From Alkalicoccus luteus (GTDB lineage: Bacteria; Bacillota; Bacilli; Bacillales; Salisediminibacteriaceae): DNA of 64,000 nucleotides. This document shows positions 49,391-59,123 of this stretch, in pieces. The DNA lies in assembly GCA_052061695.1 (NCBI GenBank), contig JBPZEY010000004.1; one strand, 5' to 3'. The translations under genes and the position numbers were made by a program. Within the stretch, counting starts at the first letter, position 1. Every line of letters begins with the position of its first letter. A model generated the notes under the pieces. It ran no database searches, was not told the DNA's origin, and was given only the letters and a program-made list of their open reading frames with translations.

Positions 49391-49426
49391 TAATCCAGCT
49401 GACCGTAACGAAAGGGGTTCGTCTTT

Positions 49427-50305
49427 ATGAATCAGATCATGTCGGATAAGCGCGTGATCGCACTATACACGCTGCCTGCCCTGCTTCTTATACTTACGTT
49501 AATCTATGTTCCGATCGTCCTGACGGGCTATTACGGCCTGATGGACTGGGACGGGATTGGCGGCATGGAGTTTATCGGGCTTGAAAACTATGCAAATTTA
49601 ATCGGAGATACGATGTTCTGGCGCAGTGCCTGGCATTCGCTGCTGCTCGCGCTTTTCTCGGTTGGAAGCCTCGCGCTTTATTTAACGGTTTCCCTCGTAT
49701 TGGCAGGCAATATCAAAGGCGCCGATATGTTCCGTAAAATTTTTCTCATTCCGATGCTGCTCTCAAGCGTCGCGATCGCCCAGCTGTGGATCCGTATTTA
49801 TCATCCATCCAACGGGGTGATGAACCGGTTTTTAACATCGATCGGAATTGAAAATCCACCGATGTGGCTTGCCGATACGAGTCTCGTTCTATTCGCGATT
49901 TTTGTTCCAATCATCTGGCAGTATGCCGGTTTCTACATCATAATTTATTACGCAGCGCTGAAAAACATTCCGAAGGAGCTTGAGGAAGCTGCGAAGATCG
50001 ACGGCGCCTCCCCGCTGCAGATCGCCTATAAAATTAAGCTCCCGCTTATTTCCGGGATCATTAAGGTGACTATTGTGCTTGCCGTGATCGGTTCATTGAA
50101 ATACTTTGACCTGATTTATGTTATGACTGACGGCGGCCCGAACGGAGCCAGTGAAGTAATGGCCTCCTACATGTACAAGCTTGCGTTTCGATCCAATGAC
50201 TTCGGCTATGGAAGTGCCGTCGGCTTCTTCCTGCTCGTGCTCATTTTGATCGTGACCTATCTCATTCGCAAAGCAACGGCTTCCAAAGATGAAGTTCAAT
50301 ATTAA
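49427..50305 (+). CDS. Sugar ABC transporter permease (MalF/UgpA type)
   Basis: A 292-residue membrane protein with six helices. The EAA loop reads ELEEAAKIDGASPLQIAYKI near residue 185, where the shared ATPase docks. It pairs with the next permease. No ATPase gene lies in the operon, so a general one of the MsmX type must serve. ATG follows AAAGGGG. Confidence 0.93.
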   Translation: MNQIMSDKRVIALYTLPALLLILTLIYVPIVLTGYYGLMDWDGIGGMEFIGLENYANLIGDTMFWRSAWHSLLLALFSVGSLALYLTVSLVLAGNIKGADMFRKIFLIPMLLSSVAIAQLWIRIYHPSNGVMNRFLTSIGIENPPMWLADTSLVLFAIFVPIIWQYAGFYIIIYYAALKNIPKELEEAAKIDGASPLQIAYKIKLPLISGIIKVTIVLAVIGSLKYFDLIYVMTDGGPNGASEVMASYMYKLAFRSNDFGYGSAVGFFLLVLILIVTYLIRKATASKDEVQY

Positions 50306-50323
50306 TTAAAGGAGGAACTGCAG

Positions 50324-51205
50324 ATGCCTTCTAATACTGCTGCTGTTGAAAAAACAGAAGGGCTTCGCCTCGGATCGCTGCGGATTCGTCCGGGAAAGCT
50401 GCTGCTTTATGTCATTCTCGGCCTTGTTGCGGTGCTTCAGATCCTTCCGCTGATCTGGCTCGTGCTCTTTTCACTAAAAGATAACCAGGAAGTGTTTAAC
50501 CTCGCTCCGTTCGCTCTCCCTGCTGATCCGCAGTGGAGCAACTACGCAAGAGTGTGGACGGATGGCAATATCGGACTGTACTTTTTTAACAGCGTCATCG
50601 TGACCGGTACCGCTGTGATTCTGACGGTTCTGCTTGCAAGCCTTGTGACGTTTGCGATCACAAGAATGCAGTGGAAGCTGAATAAACTTGTCCTCGGACT
50701 GTTTATGGTCGGCCTGATGATCCCGGTCCATTCCACTTTGATTCCGCTGTTCAGCTTTTTCAATACGATTGGCCTGATGGACCATCACTTGTCGATTATC
50801 TTAACGTATACGGCGTTTAACCTGCCGCTGACGATGATGATTCTGCTCGGCTTTTATTACACGCTCCCTCGTGAGCTTGAAGAGGCAGCTATTATGGATG
50901 GATGCTCGATTCACCGGATGTTCTTCCGGATCATCCTGCCAATTACGGCACCGGTGGTCGCAACAACGGCCATCATCAATATGATTTACAACTGGAACGA
51001 ATTTGTGTTTGTTAACACGTTTATCAGCTCGGACAGCCTGAAAACACTTACGGTCGGTATTCAGAACTTTATCGGCCAGTACTCAACAGATTGGGGCGCC
51101 ATCGGTGCTACCCTCGTCATCAGCATGCTGCCGATTCTGATCGCGTTTCTTATTTTGAGCAATAAAATTGTAGAAGGAATGACGAGCGGATCTGTAAAAG
51201 GATAG
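50324..51205 (+). CDS. Sugar ABC transporter permease (MalG/UgpE type)
   Basis: A 293-residue permease with six helices. The EAA loop is ELEEAAIMDGCSIHRMFFRI near residue 188. The soluble N-terminal 25 residues precede helix 1. The gene follows its partner permease by 18 bp, with GGAGGAAC as ribosome site. Confidence 0.93.
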   Translation: MPSNTAAVEKTEGLRLGSLRIRPGKLLLYVILGLVAVLQILPLIWLVLFSLKDNQEVFNLAPFALPADPQWSNYARVWTDGNIGLYFFNSVIVTGTAVILTVLLASLVTFAITRMQWKLNKLVLGLFMVGLMIPVHSTLIPLFSFFNTIGLMDHHLSIILTYTAFNLPLTMMILLGFYYTLPRELEEAAIMDGCSIHRMFFRIILPITAPVVATTAIINMIYNWNEFVFVNTFISSDSLKTLTVGIQNFIGQYSTDWGAIGATLVISMLPILIAFLILSNKIVEGMTSGSVKG

Positions 51206-51280
51206 CCGCATGGAGGGAGGATTCTCCTCTCTCCTCCCTTACATAGGTGCTGTTTATTTTAGCTGAAGGAGTGTTTGTTT

Positions 51281-52858
51281 ATGTCCACCATTCAAAATCC
51301 AATTCTCCCGGGCTTTCATGCCGACCCTTCCATTTTGCGTGTTGAAGACGAATTTTATATCGCTACTTCGACGTTTGAGTGGTTTCCCGGCGTCCGGATT
51401 CACCGCTCTAAAGATTTGCAAAATTGGCAGTTTGCTGCTTCTCCGCTGACGCGTCGTTCCCAGCTCGATATGAAAGGAAACATGAATTCCGGCGGCGTCT
51501 GGGCTCCGGACCTTTCCTATCACAACGGCACATTTTACTTGATTTACACAGACGTGAAGCAGTGGCACGGCGCCTACAAGGATGCACATAACTATCTTGT
51601 GACTGCGCCTGCCATTGAGGGGCCGTGGTCGGAGCCGGTTTATCTGAACAGCAGCGGCTTTGATCCGTCTCTCTTTCACGATGATGACGGACGCAAATGG
51701 TTCATGAATATGATCTGGGACTACCGTTCCGGACGAAATCCATTCGCCGGCATCGTCCTGCAGGAGTTTTCCGAAGCGGAGCAAAAGCTCACCGGGCCGG
51801 TTAAAACGATTTATACCGGAACGGAGATCAAGCTGACGGAGGGGCCTCATATTTATAAAAAAGATGATTGGTACTACCTGCTCGTCGCAGAAGGCGGAAC
51901 AGAGTACGATCACGCTGAAACCGTTGCACGCTCCCAGAGCATTGACGGTCCCTATGAGACAGACCCGGACTATCCGCTCATCACCGCTCAGGGAAAGCCT
52001 GATTCAGGCCTTCAAAAAGCAGGACACGGCAGCCTCGTCGATACTCCGAACGGTGAGTGGTATTTCGTCCATCTCTGCGGACGGCCGTTAAACGGCTCCT
52101 ACTGCACGCTCGGAAGAGAAACGGCGATTCAGAAAGTCGAATGGACAGAAGACGGCTGGCTCCGGCTTGCGAATGGCACACGCTATCCCGATATGGAGAC
52201 ACCTGCTCCAGATTTGCCGGTGCAGCCCTACCCGCAAGAGAATGCCAAGGATGATTTTGATGCCGATGAGCTGAGCGGCCACTGGAATTCCCTGCGCGTA
52301 CCGATGGATAAGTCATGGTGTTCGCTGTCAGCCAACCCGGGCTGGCTGCGTCTCTACGGTCGTGAATCTCTTGGCTCCTTACACAACCAAAGCCTTGTTG
52401 CACGCCGGCAGACATCCTTTCGCTGCACGGCAGAAACCTCTGTATCCTTTGACCCGGAATACTATCAGCATAAAGCGGGCCTCGTTATATATTACGACAC
52501 AGAGGATCATGTATACCTGCACTTAACCGGGCACGAAGAAAAAGGAAGAGTCCTGCAGATCATTCGTACAAAAGGCGGCGAGTATGAAGAGCTGCTGCTG
52601 GCACCGGTCCGAACGGCTCAAACAGGAGCCGTGCAGCTTCGCGCAGATATCGATCACGATACGATGACTCTCTCCTATAAAGATGAACGTACGACGGAAT
52701 GGACACGGATCGGACCAGTTTTGGATACGACTCACATGTCGGACGACTCAGCTGCGCAGGTTCGCTTTACCGGCACCTTTGTCGGCATGGCCTGTCAAGA
52801 TTACAGCGGCATGAAGCGTGCCGCCGACTTTGATTATTTTTTATATGAGGAGGAATAA
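51281..52858 (+). CDS. xynB: Beta-xylosidase, GH43 (subfamily 11-like)
   Basis: About 525 residues with no signal peptide, so intracellular. The catalytic domain (1-310) shows GFHADPSILR (general base Asp), SSGFDPSLFHDDDG (pKa-modulating Asp) and KLTEGPHIYK (general acid Glu). The C-terminal beta-sandwich (about 325-525) helps close the pocket, as in the Selenomonas-type enzymes. It releases xylose from imported xylo-oligosaccharides, feeding xylA and xylB. ATG 51281 follows GAAGGAG. Confidence 0.93.
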   Translation: MSTIQNPILPGFHADPSILRVEDEFYIATSTFEWFPGVRIHRSKDLQNWQFAASPLTRRSQLDMKGNMNSGGVWAPDLSYHNGTFYLIYTDVKQWHGAYKDAHNYLVTAPAIEGPWSEPVYLNSSGFDPSLFHDDDGRKWFMNMIWDYRSGRNPFAGIVLQEFSEAEQKLTGPVKTIYTGTEIKLTEGPHIYKKDDWYYLLVAEGGTEYDHAETVARSQSIDGPYETDPDYPLITAQGKPDSGLQKAGHGSLVDTPNGEWYFVHLCGRPLNGSYCTLGRETAIQKVEWTEDGWLRLANGTRYPDMETPAPDLPVQPYPQENAKDDFDADELSGHWNSLRVPMDKSWCSLSANPGWLRLYGRESLGSLHNQSLVARRQTSFRCTAETSVSFDPEYYQHKAGLVIYYDTEDHVYLHLTGHEEKGRVLQIIRTKGGEYEELLLAPVRTAQTGAVQLRADIDHDTMTLSYKDERTTEWTRIGPVLDTTHMSDDSAAQVRFTGTFVGMACQDYSGMKRAADFDYFLYEEE

Positions 52859-52860
52859 CC

Positions 52861-53478
52861 ATGCTGATCAGGTGGATGGGAAACCCGGTGTATGCTGCAT
52901 GCGACTGGATGGTGAAGCTTGCCTATTTAAATTTTCTTTGGGTTCTTTTCACGGCTGCCGGAGGCGTCCTGCTTGGATTATTTCCAGCTTCCGCCGCGCT
53001 TTCCCACTGCCTGAGACGGCTGGTGGCAGGTGAAACGCTGAACGATGTCATGCCTACCTTCTGGAACGTGTACCGAAGCAGCTTCCGGCGTGCGAACGTG
53101 TACGGACTCTTCTTTTGGGCTGGTGCTGCCATTATCACGCTCAATACCATGCTTGTATTTCAGTTAACCGGTCCGGCTGTTCCGCTGCTGCTTGCAGGCA
53201 TGATCATCTGTGCCGTGCTGCTTCTGATCGTGCTTCTTTTTTTCTTTCCAGCCCAGGAGGTGCTTTCCGAAAAACGTTTCAGCATTTCGCTGCAGGTCGC
53301 TTTGTTTGTCCCATTCAGCAAACCGCTGCTGTTTGTAAAAGCTGCAGGCGGCACAGCTGCTCTGCTTACGCTGTTCTTTTTCGTACCGGGTCTGCTGACT
53401 TTCTGGGGCATTTCTTCCTTCGCTCTGCTGGCGGTGTATATCATGCACTCGCGCCTGGCTGCGCCCGCCGCAGCCTGA
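52861..53478 (+). CDS. YesL-family (DUF624) membrane protein
   Basis: A 205-residue protein with about five membrane helices. The start CDWMVKLAYLNFLWVLFTAA and the following GLFPASAALSHCLRRL fit the YesL/DUF624 family, often found beside oligosaccharide ABC importers with YesMN regulators. The function is unknown; a role in transporter assembly or sensing is inferred. It lies 2 bp after the GH43 gene. Confidence 0.87.
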   Translation: MLIRWMGNPVYAACDWMVKLAYLNFLWVLFTAAGGVLLGLFPASAALSHCLRRLVAGETLNDVMPTFWNVYRSSFRRANVYGLFFWAGAAIITLNTMLVFQLTGPAVPLLLAGMIICAVLLLIVLLFFFPAQEVLSEKRFSISLQVALFVPFSKPLLFVKAAGGTAALLTLFFFVPGLLTFWGISSFALLAVYIMHSRLAAPAAA

Positions 53479-53790
53479 AAAAGCCGCCCGATTCTGAGAA
53501 GAAACGGACGGCATAAGAAGCTGCCTCTCTTAAATAGTTGAACGTTTTTGACGGAAAAGCTAATTTGTTTAATCGCTAAGCCCTTCTATATTGATGCTCG
53601 TAACAAGCTGCCGGCCATTGTTAGCGGAAAGCTGAAGCTTTAGGGACTGTGAGGTTCATGCTTTTGCACTGAAAGGTATATACTTTCTTTGTGAGAACAG
53701 CCTGCCCTTCGCATTCGCTTCATACTTTAAAAAACCGTTCTGCTTTCCCCTGGCAGAACGGTTTTATTTGCATTCGTGCTGCGATCTGTG
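53479..53790. other. Intergenic region with two terminator hairpins, no gene seen
   Basis: Two hairpins are visible. GCCGCCCG/CGGACGGC (53483-53512) is followed by five T on the minus strand. CCGTTCTGC/GCAGAACGG (53735-53761) has A- and T-runs on both sides and serves the convergent YesL and HAD genes. Between them, 53513-53734 shows no frame with a ribosome site and no clear promoter. Confidence 0.7.
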
Positions 53791-53791
53791 T

Positions 53792-54457
53792 TTAATCCGC
53801 AAAAAGCTCGGTTAAAAAGTGAAGATCTTCTGCGATATAGTCCGGCTGCACCGGCACGGACTCAAAAGCTGCTTTATCTCGGCTGATCCACAATGTATCA
53901 AATCCAAATGTCTTCGCACCGATGATATCCCATGTATTGGAGGATACGAAAAGAATACTGCTTCTGGAAACGCCCGCCTCTCTCATCGCGTGATAATAGG
54001 CGGCTGAGGACGGCTTGTACTGCTTGATATCATCGACGCTCACAATCCGGTCTATTTCCGGTGCGACAGCCGACTGTTCAATCAACGGCTCGAGCATATC
54101 TCTGGAGCCGTTAGATACGATCATGTGGAGCGGTCCGTTCAGCTGCTGCAAGACAGGTGCACTTTCAGGAAACAGGCTCAGTTTTTCATAAGCCCGCATG
54201 CCCCGGTTCACCGCATCAGCAGCAGTTGAACCAGTTTCCGCATACAGTGCTGTCCGCAGTGCCTCTTCGGTAATAACCGAAAACGGACGATAGCTTCCGC
54301 TCATCTGGACGGTAAAGGCGTATTCGATCTGTTTTTTTCGCCAGAGCTGTCCGATGGAAGCGGACTGCTGAGGATAGTATTCTGACAGTGCTCCTTCTAC
54401 CGAGCGAAGATCAAACAATGTACCATATGCATCATACATGATTGTGCTGTATTTCAT
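53792..54457 (-). CDS. HAD hydrolase, haloacid dehalogenase type II
   Basis: About 221 residues. Motif I is MYDAYGTLFD with the nucleophile Asp near residue 8; the cap domain follows to about residue 95. Motif II is IVSNGS, the conserved lysine is in KQYKPSSAAY, and motif III is SSNTWDIIGAKTFG. These are the marks of (S)-2-haloacid dehalogenases; the physiological substrate may be a phosphorylated or halogenated small acid. ATG 54457 follows GGAGG; its start overlaps the acetyltransferase gene by 26 bp. Confidence 0.9.
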   Translation of the reverse strand: MKYSTIMYDAYGTLFDLRSVEGALSEYYPQQSASIGQLWRKKQIEYAFTVQMSGSYRPFSVITEEALRTALYAETGSTAADAVNRGMRAYEKLSLFPESAPVLQQLNGPLHMIVSNGSRDMLEPLIEQSAVAPEIDRIVSVDDIKQYKPSSAAYYHAMREAGVSRSSILFVSSNTWDIIGAKTFGFDTLWISRDKAAFESVPVQPDYIAEDLHFLTELFAD

Positions 54458-54962
54458 CGTGAACCTCCTTCTGTGCTGGCTGATCGGGCAGTCGTTTTTC
54501 CATAAGCACGGTGTCGTGCCAGACGCCATCCCTTACTGCTATCCTTTCCCGATAGCCGACAGTCCGGAACCCTGATTTTTGATGTACATGCAGACTTCCT
54601 TTATTGGATGAGAAAATAACCGACTGCAGCGTCCAGATTCCGTTTACAGCACCTTCCCGTTCAATTTCCTTAAGAAGACTGGAGCCGATACCTTTACCGC
54701 TGAAGTCTGGATCCACATAAACACTGACCTCGGCAACGCCGGCATAAACCAGTCGCGGAGAAACCGGTGACAGGGCAGCCCATCCGGCAAACGTACCGTT
54801 CCAGCAGGCTGCAATCCGTGCAAAGGCGTGATGGCTGTGATTCCAGGTTTCCCAGTCTGCCACTTCTGTTTCAAACGTTGCGTCCCCATTATCCATACCA
54901 GCTTTATAAACAGCCGCTGCCTGAGGCCAGTTTTCCTTTTGCAGTCGATGCAGCGTGATCAT
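54432..54962 (-). CDS. GNAT acetyltransferase (phosphinothricin-acetyltransferase-like)
   Basis: A 176-residue N-acetyltransferase. The acetyl-CoA loop is DPDFSGKGIGSSLLKEIERE, preceded by the strand AEVSVYV. AGWAALSPVSPRLVYAGVAE and LHVHQKSGFRTVGYRER are typical of the PAT/YwnH group that acetylates phosphinothricin or methionine sulfoximine. It shares a transcript with the HAD gene. Confidence 0.87.
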   Translation of the reverse strand: MITLHRLQKENWPQAAAVYKAGMDNGDATFETEVADWETWNHSHHAFARIAACWNGTFAGWAALSPVSPRLVYAGVAEVSVYVDPDFSGKGIGSSLLKEIEREGAVNGIWTLQSVIFSSNKGSLHVHQKSGFRTVGYRERIAVRDGVWHDTVLMEKRLPDQPAQKEVHDEIQHNHV

Positions 54963-55158
54963 CTAGGTCACCCTTCCGTTCTAAAGGTTTATATGCCTAT
55001 CGTAACACACACCAGTCGGCTCGTTTAAAGCAGCCGGTACCAGGCTCGCTGCCTGATCTTCCACAGGTCCCTTAAGCTTCAAGTTCGCTCGGTGTTTTAT
55101 AAGTATAAAGAACCGGTCCATTCACCTCTCTTCATCAATCTGAACAGTTGTGAGTATT

Positions 55159-55183
55159 GTTCTTCATGAAGAACGAGTATAAT
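55159..55183 (+). promoter_or_regulatory. Promoter with palindrome upstream of the GGDEF-EAL gene
   Basis: A perfect TATAAT (55178-55183) is preceded by the 16-bp perfect palindrome GTTCTTCATGAAGAAC (55159-55174), in the position of the spacer. A -35-like TATTGT lies 17 bp upstream of the -10. The palindrome may be an operator; the regulator is unknown. Confidence 0.6.
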
Positions 55184-55206
55184 GAGTACAAAGGACGGTG
55201 ATACGA

Positions 55207-57456
55207 ATGAAGGACGCATCTTTAGAAGATTTTGTACAGCAGTCACGCAGAATGTGCGAGGAAGCCGGCATGGATCCTGCTGAGATCCGGATCCCTAAAG
55301 AAAAAATGTCTGCTGAAGAGCTTGCAGAGAAGCGGGACGAATACGATGAAATACTGGAAGTTGTCGATTTCTTTGCTAAAAAGGTGCTTCATTCACTCGC
55401 TGGCACACCAGTTTTAATTGTAATTTCTGACGAAAAAGGATTTATTTTAAAAATAGATGGAGACGAAACGATCCGCTCAACTATACAGCAGCTTGGGATT
55501 GAAACGGGAGTCCGCTTTACACAGGAGGATCTTGGAACGAACGTTATTTCACTTGCGCTGCAGCAGGAGCATCCCGTCGCTTTAATCGGCGACGATCATT
55601 ATTTCGAATTTCTGCACGGCTCTGCCTGCTATTCTGCCCCGTTTCATTATACAGATCTGGACAACTTGCTCGGAACCGTCTCGATTATGACCGGCATCCA
55701 GCTTGAAAACAGCTTGTTTCTGAACATGTTGATGAACGTCGTCGATTCGATCGAACGCGAGCTGCTTTTGCGGAAGCAGAACCGCCGTTTAAACATTTTG
55801 AATCAGATTATGCTGCAGCGTACTCGAAACGCTGTCATTATTACGGATACAGAAGGAACGGTGACGGAATACAACGATTTTGCCGAAAAGCTCTCTGGAT
55901 TTAAGCGGGAGGAGATAATCGGCCGTGATATTTTCAAATCCGATATCACCGGAGACTATTTTTATCAGGTACTGCATCACGAAAAGCAATTCAAGGATGT
56001 TGAAATGAAATTTATCAACAATCTGAATCATGAACATATCTGCCTGTTCGATGCCCAGCCGATTTACGATGCGAAAAATGCAAAGATCATTGGCGCTTTT
56101 GCGCAGCTGCGTGACATTACAGAGCGCTACCAGCTCCAGGAGCAATACAATTATCTCGCTTACCACGACGAATTGACCACGCTACCGAACAGGCGTTACT
56201 TTCAAAATGAGCTGGAAGATTTGATTGCACAAGGTGCAACCGGTACCGCGCTCCTTCTGATTGATTTAGACGGCTTTAAAAATATCAACGATACATTCGG
56301 TCATTCCAATGGCGATAAGCTGCTTCAGTCTGTCGCTGAGAGGCTCCAGAATTGTGTGGACAGTTCGCAGCTTCTGGCGCGCATCAGCGGTGATGAGTTT
56401 ATGGTGCTGCTCACCGATGTAACCAGCGAGACATCTGTCAACCAGTTTGCGAAACATCTGCTGGATCAATTTCAGCAGCCCTTTTACCTTGGAGAACGAA
56501 GCTTTTATATGACGGCTAGCATCGGGGCGGCGGTGTATGAAGAGATTCCCCCGAGTCTTGAAGATTATATGGTGCACGTCGATGCGGCAATGTACAAAGC
56601 TAAATCTCAGGGGAAAAACGATTACCGTATGTTCTCCCCGGAAATGTACGTGAACTCCAGCGATGAGCTGCTATTAGAAAATGACCTGAGGGCTGCAGTT
56701 AGAAACAATGAACTGCGCTTGTTTTACCAGCCGCTTGTGGAAACCAATACCGGACATATTTCCGGCTTCGAAGCACTGATCCGCTGGCAGCATCCGGAAA
56801 GAGGGATGCTGAGTCCGTCAGCCTTTATCCCGCTTGCAGAAAAAACCGGACTGATAGTTCCAATTGGCGACTGGGTGATTCAGGAGGCCTGCAGGCAGCA
56901 TATGCAATGGCTGAGCGAAGGGCTTCCTCCACTCAAAATCAGCCTCAATCTTTCAGCACAGCAGTTTTTAAAGCAGGATTTCACCGAATTTACAGCTGAC
57001 GTGATCACCCGCTCCGGGATTGATCCGCGCTATCTCGATTTTGAAATCACCGAATCGATGGCGATGGACTTCAACTATGCCGCAAGCGTACTGGAAGAGC
57101 TGAAAGGCCTCGGTCTGGCAATTAGCATGGACGATTTCGGAACCGGGTACAGCTCTCTTTTCTATTTAAAGCAGTTTCGCATTGATACGCTGAAGATCGA
57201 CAAGTTCTTTGTTGATGATCTTGCAGCCGGAAGCAATGGCGCTGCACTGATTAAAACGATCATAGCGATGGCTGGAGCGCTGGAGCTGCACGTAACCGCA
57301 GAAGGAGTCGAGGAGTGGTGCCAGTTTAAAACGCTGCGCGACCTCGGCTGCACGTATATTCAAGGCTATTATTTTATGGAGCCGATCTCTCCCGATACGA
57401 TCTCCACTTCCTATCATGAACTGCAGCAACGTATTGCGGAAAAAACGGCAGGCTGA
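55207..57456 (+). CDS. GAF-PAS-GGDEF-EAL cyclic-di-GMP enzyme
   Basis: About 749 residues, cytoplasmic. Residues 50-190 form a GAF-like module (TPVLIVISDEKGFILKIDGD and EDLGTNVISLAL recall sigma54-activator GAF sensors), about 200-315 a PAS domain (NAVIITDTEGTVTEYNDF), 320-480 GGDEF and 495-745 EAL. The GGDEF core is RISGDEF, with Ser in the first position. The EAL set is complete: FEALIRW, NLSAQQF, EITES, MDDFGTGYSS, LKIDKFF, TAEGVE. It can thus probably break down c-di-GMP and may also make it. ATG 55207 follows AAGGACGG. Confidence 0.92.
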   Translation: MKDASLEDFVQQSRRMCEEAGMDPAEIRIPKEKMSAEELAEKRDEYDEILEVVDFFAKKVLHSLAGTPVLIVISDEKGFILKIDGDETIRSTIQQLGIETGVRFTQEDLGTNVISLALQQEHPVALIGDDHYFEFLHGSACYSAPFHYTDLDNLLGTVSIMTGIQLENSLFLNMLMNVVDSIERELLLRKQNRRLNILNQIMLQRTRNAVIITDTEGTVTEYNDFAEKLSGFKREEIIGRDIFKSDITGDYFYQVLHHEKQFKDVEMKFINNLNHEHICLFDAQPIYDAKNAKIIGAFAQLRDITERYQLQEQYNYLAYHDELTTLPNRRYFQNELEDLIAQGATGTALLLIDLDGFKNINDTFGHSNGDKLLQSVAERLQNCVDSSQLLARISGDEFMVLLTDVTSETSVNQFAKHLLDQFQQPFYLGERSFYMTASIGAAVYEEIPPSLEDYMVHVDAAMYKAKSQGKNDYRMFSPEMYVNSSDELLLENDLRAAVRNNELRLFYQPLVETNTGHISGFEALIRWQHPERGMLSPSAFIPLAEKTGLIVPIGDWVIQEACRQHMQWLSEGLPPLKISLNLSAQQFLKQDFTEFTADVITRSGIDPRYLDFEITESMAMDFNYAASVLEELKGLGLAISMDDFGTGYSSLFYLKQFRIDTLKIDKFFVDDLAAGSNGAALIKTIIAMAGALELHVTAEGVEEWCQFKTLRDLGCTYIQGYYFMEPISPDTISTSYHELQQRIAEKTAG

Positions 57457-57485
57457 CCAATCTATTGGAAGAGGTGTCATGACGA

Positions 57486-59102
57486 ATGAAACGAACGGCT
57501 TTACTGATCGCGGAACAGCTTCACCGCTGGGGAATTCACCACCTGTTCGGCATACCTGGAAAACCTGTCGTCCCGTTCATTCTTGCTGCTGAAGACAGCG
57601 GCATCACGTTCGTACTCAGCCGGCATGAAGGCGGCGCAGGCTATGAAGCAGCGGGCTATGCCATGCAGGTAAGAGGACTCGGTGCAGCCGTCGGCACATC
57701 CGGTCCCGGGGCCACGAACATGCTGACTGCCGCTGCTCAGGCAAAAGCGTCCGGTCTCCCGGTTCTTTTCTTCACCGGCCACCCGTCGGCAGGAAACACC
57801 GGTAAGCCACAGGGACAGGATTCAAGTTTTTTTGGCACCGATACGGAAGCGTTGTTTAAGCCTGTGACAAAATTCAGTGCGCAGGTTGAGCGGGCTGACC
57901 AAGTCGGTCCAATGCTGCTTCACGCTGTAAAAACAGCTGTCGAGGGCGTCCCGGGCCCGGTCCATCTCAGCATCCCTGCCGATGTACTGATGGCTGAAGC
58001 AGAGCCGTTTTCCTACGATATGCCCGAGCCTGATCTCACCTATTCTCTGCGCATTAAAGAGTTTCCGGCGGCAGCGGTCTCAGCCAGACGCCCGGTTCTT
58101 CTGCTCGGGAAAGGCGTCCACACGAGCGGAGCTTATTCAGAGGTGCGGGCATTTGCCGAATTGTATCAGCTGCCTGTCATGACAACACCAGGCGGCAAAG
58201 GAACGTTTCCGGATGATCATTCCCTTTCACTCGGTGCATTCGGACTTGGCGGGACTGAACAGGCACATGCTTATATCGAGCAGGGAACGGATCTGCTTAT
58301 CGTCTGCGGTTCATCGCTCAGTGACATGAGCGTCGCCGGATGGAAGCCGGAACATTATCCGGAGCGGATCATTCACTTTGATGCCCGGCAGCATGTCACC
58401 GGAATGTCTTTTCCTCGTCCTTCTCTCACGATCGCCGGAGATCTCCGTTTAAATCTGCAGCAGCTTTTGCGTCTGGAAGCCGTCCCTGCTTCGCCGATTC
58501 ACCTGCCTGCTGTTCAAAAGCCAGAAGACCGCAGAGGAGGACGCTGGCTTTCAGCAGGTTCCGTCATGGACGTTCTGAACGAGATGCTTCCTGATCGTGC
58601 CTTCATTTACGGCGATGATGGAAGCCACACGTTTTATGCCATCCAGCGATATATCGTGCGCGAGCCGGGTCACTTTTTCTTTGATGATGTGTTTGGTGCG
58701 ATGGGACACGGAATCGGCTACGCTGTTGGGGCAGCGTTTGCTGACCCTGATGCCGATATCGTCTGCCTCACCGGCGACGGCTGTATGTTCATGCACGGCG
58801 CTGAAGTATCCACTGCTGTATCCGGAGGAGCCGCACTGCTGTTTATCGTCATCAATAATCAGGCATTGGATATGGTTGATAAAGGTATGAAAGTAAATAT
58901 TGGCCGGGCTGCCGGCACCACCTATGAAAAACCGCTCCACGCCACTTCGTTTGCAGAATCACTCGGAGCAGACGCGTACAGAATCGATTCCGAGGACGGC
59001 CTGCGTTCAGTTATGAAAAACCTGTTCCCCCTAAAACAGACCACGGTTTTGGAAGTCATGACAGACCCGGATGAAATACCGCCTACGATGCGGAGAGGAT
59101 AA
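57486..59102 (+). CDS. Thiamine pyrophosphate enzyme, acetolactate synthase-like
   Basis: A 538-residue ThDP enzyme of the acetolactate-synthase/oxalyl-CoA-decarboxylase group. The cofactor-activating Glu is in SRHEGGAGYEAAGYA near residue 48, and the ThDP/Mg motif runs from TGDGCMFMHGAEVSTA to VINNQALD near residue 450. A flexible middle domain (190-330) has no clear FAD site. With no ilvN neighbour it is not standard isoleucine synthesis; a 2-oxo-acid decarboxylase or ligase role is inferred. It pairs with the CMD-family gene after it. Confidence 0.87.
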   Translation: MKRTALLIAEQLHRWGIHHLFGIPGKPVVPFILAAEDSGITFVLSRHEGGAGYEAAGYAMQVRGLGAAVGTSGPGATNMLTAAAQAKASGLPVLFFTGHPSAGNTGKPQGQDSSFFGTDTEALFKPVTKFSAQVERADQVGPMLLHAVKTAVEGVPGPVHLSIPADVLMAEAEPFSYDMPEPDLTYSLRIKEFPAAAVSARRPVLLLGKGVHTSGAYSEVRAFAELYQLPVMTTPGGKGTFPDDHSLSLGAFGLGGTEQAHAYIEQGTDLLIVCGSSLSDMSVAGWKPEHYPERIIHFDARQHVTGMSFPRPSLTIAGDLRLNLQQLLRLEAVPASPIHLPAVQKPEDRRGGRWLSAGSVMDVLNEMLPDRAFIYGDDGSHTFYAIQRYIVREPGHFFFDDVFGAMGHGIGYAVGAAFADPDADIVCLTGDGCMFMHGAEVSTAVSGGAALLFIVINNQALDMVDKGMKVNIGRAAGTTYEKPLHATSFAESLGADAYRIDSEDGLRSVMKNLFPLKQTTVLEVMTDPDEIPPTMRRG

Positions 59103-59123
59103 TTCTTATTTGGAGGGATGGAC

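Noticed and set aside
53468..53482. CAGGCTG next to a T-run and hairpin on the minus strand, like an element junction
   Set aside because: The CAGGCTG is explained by the last codons and stop of the YesL gene; no further element sequence follows.
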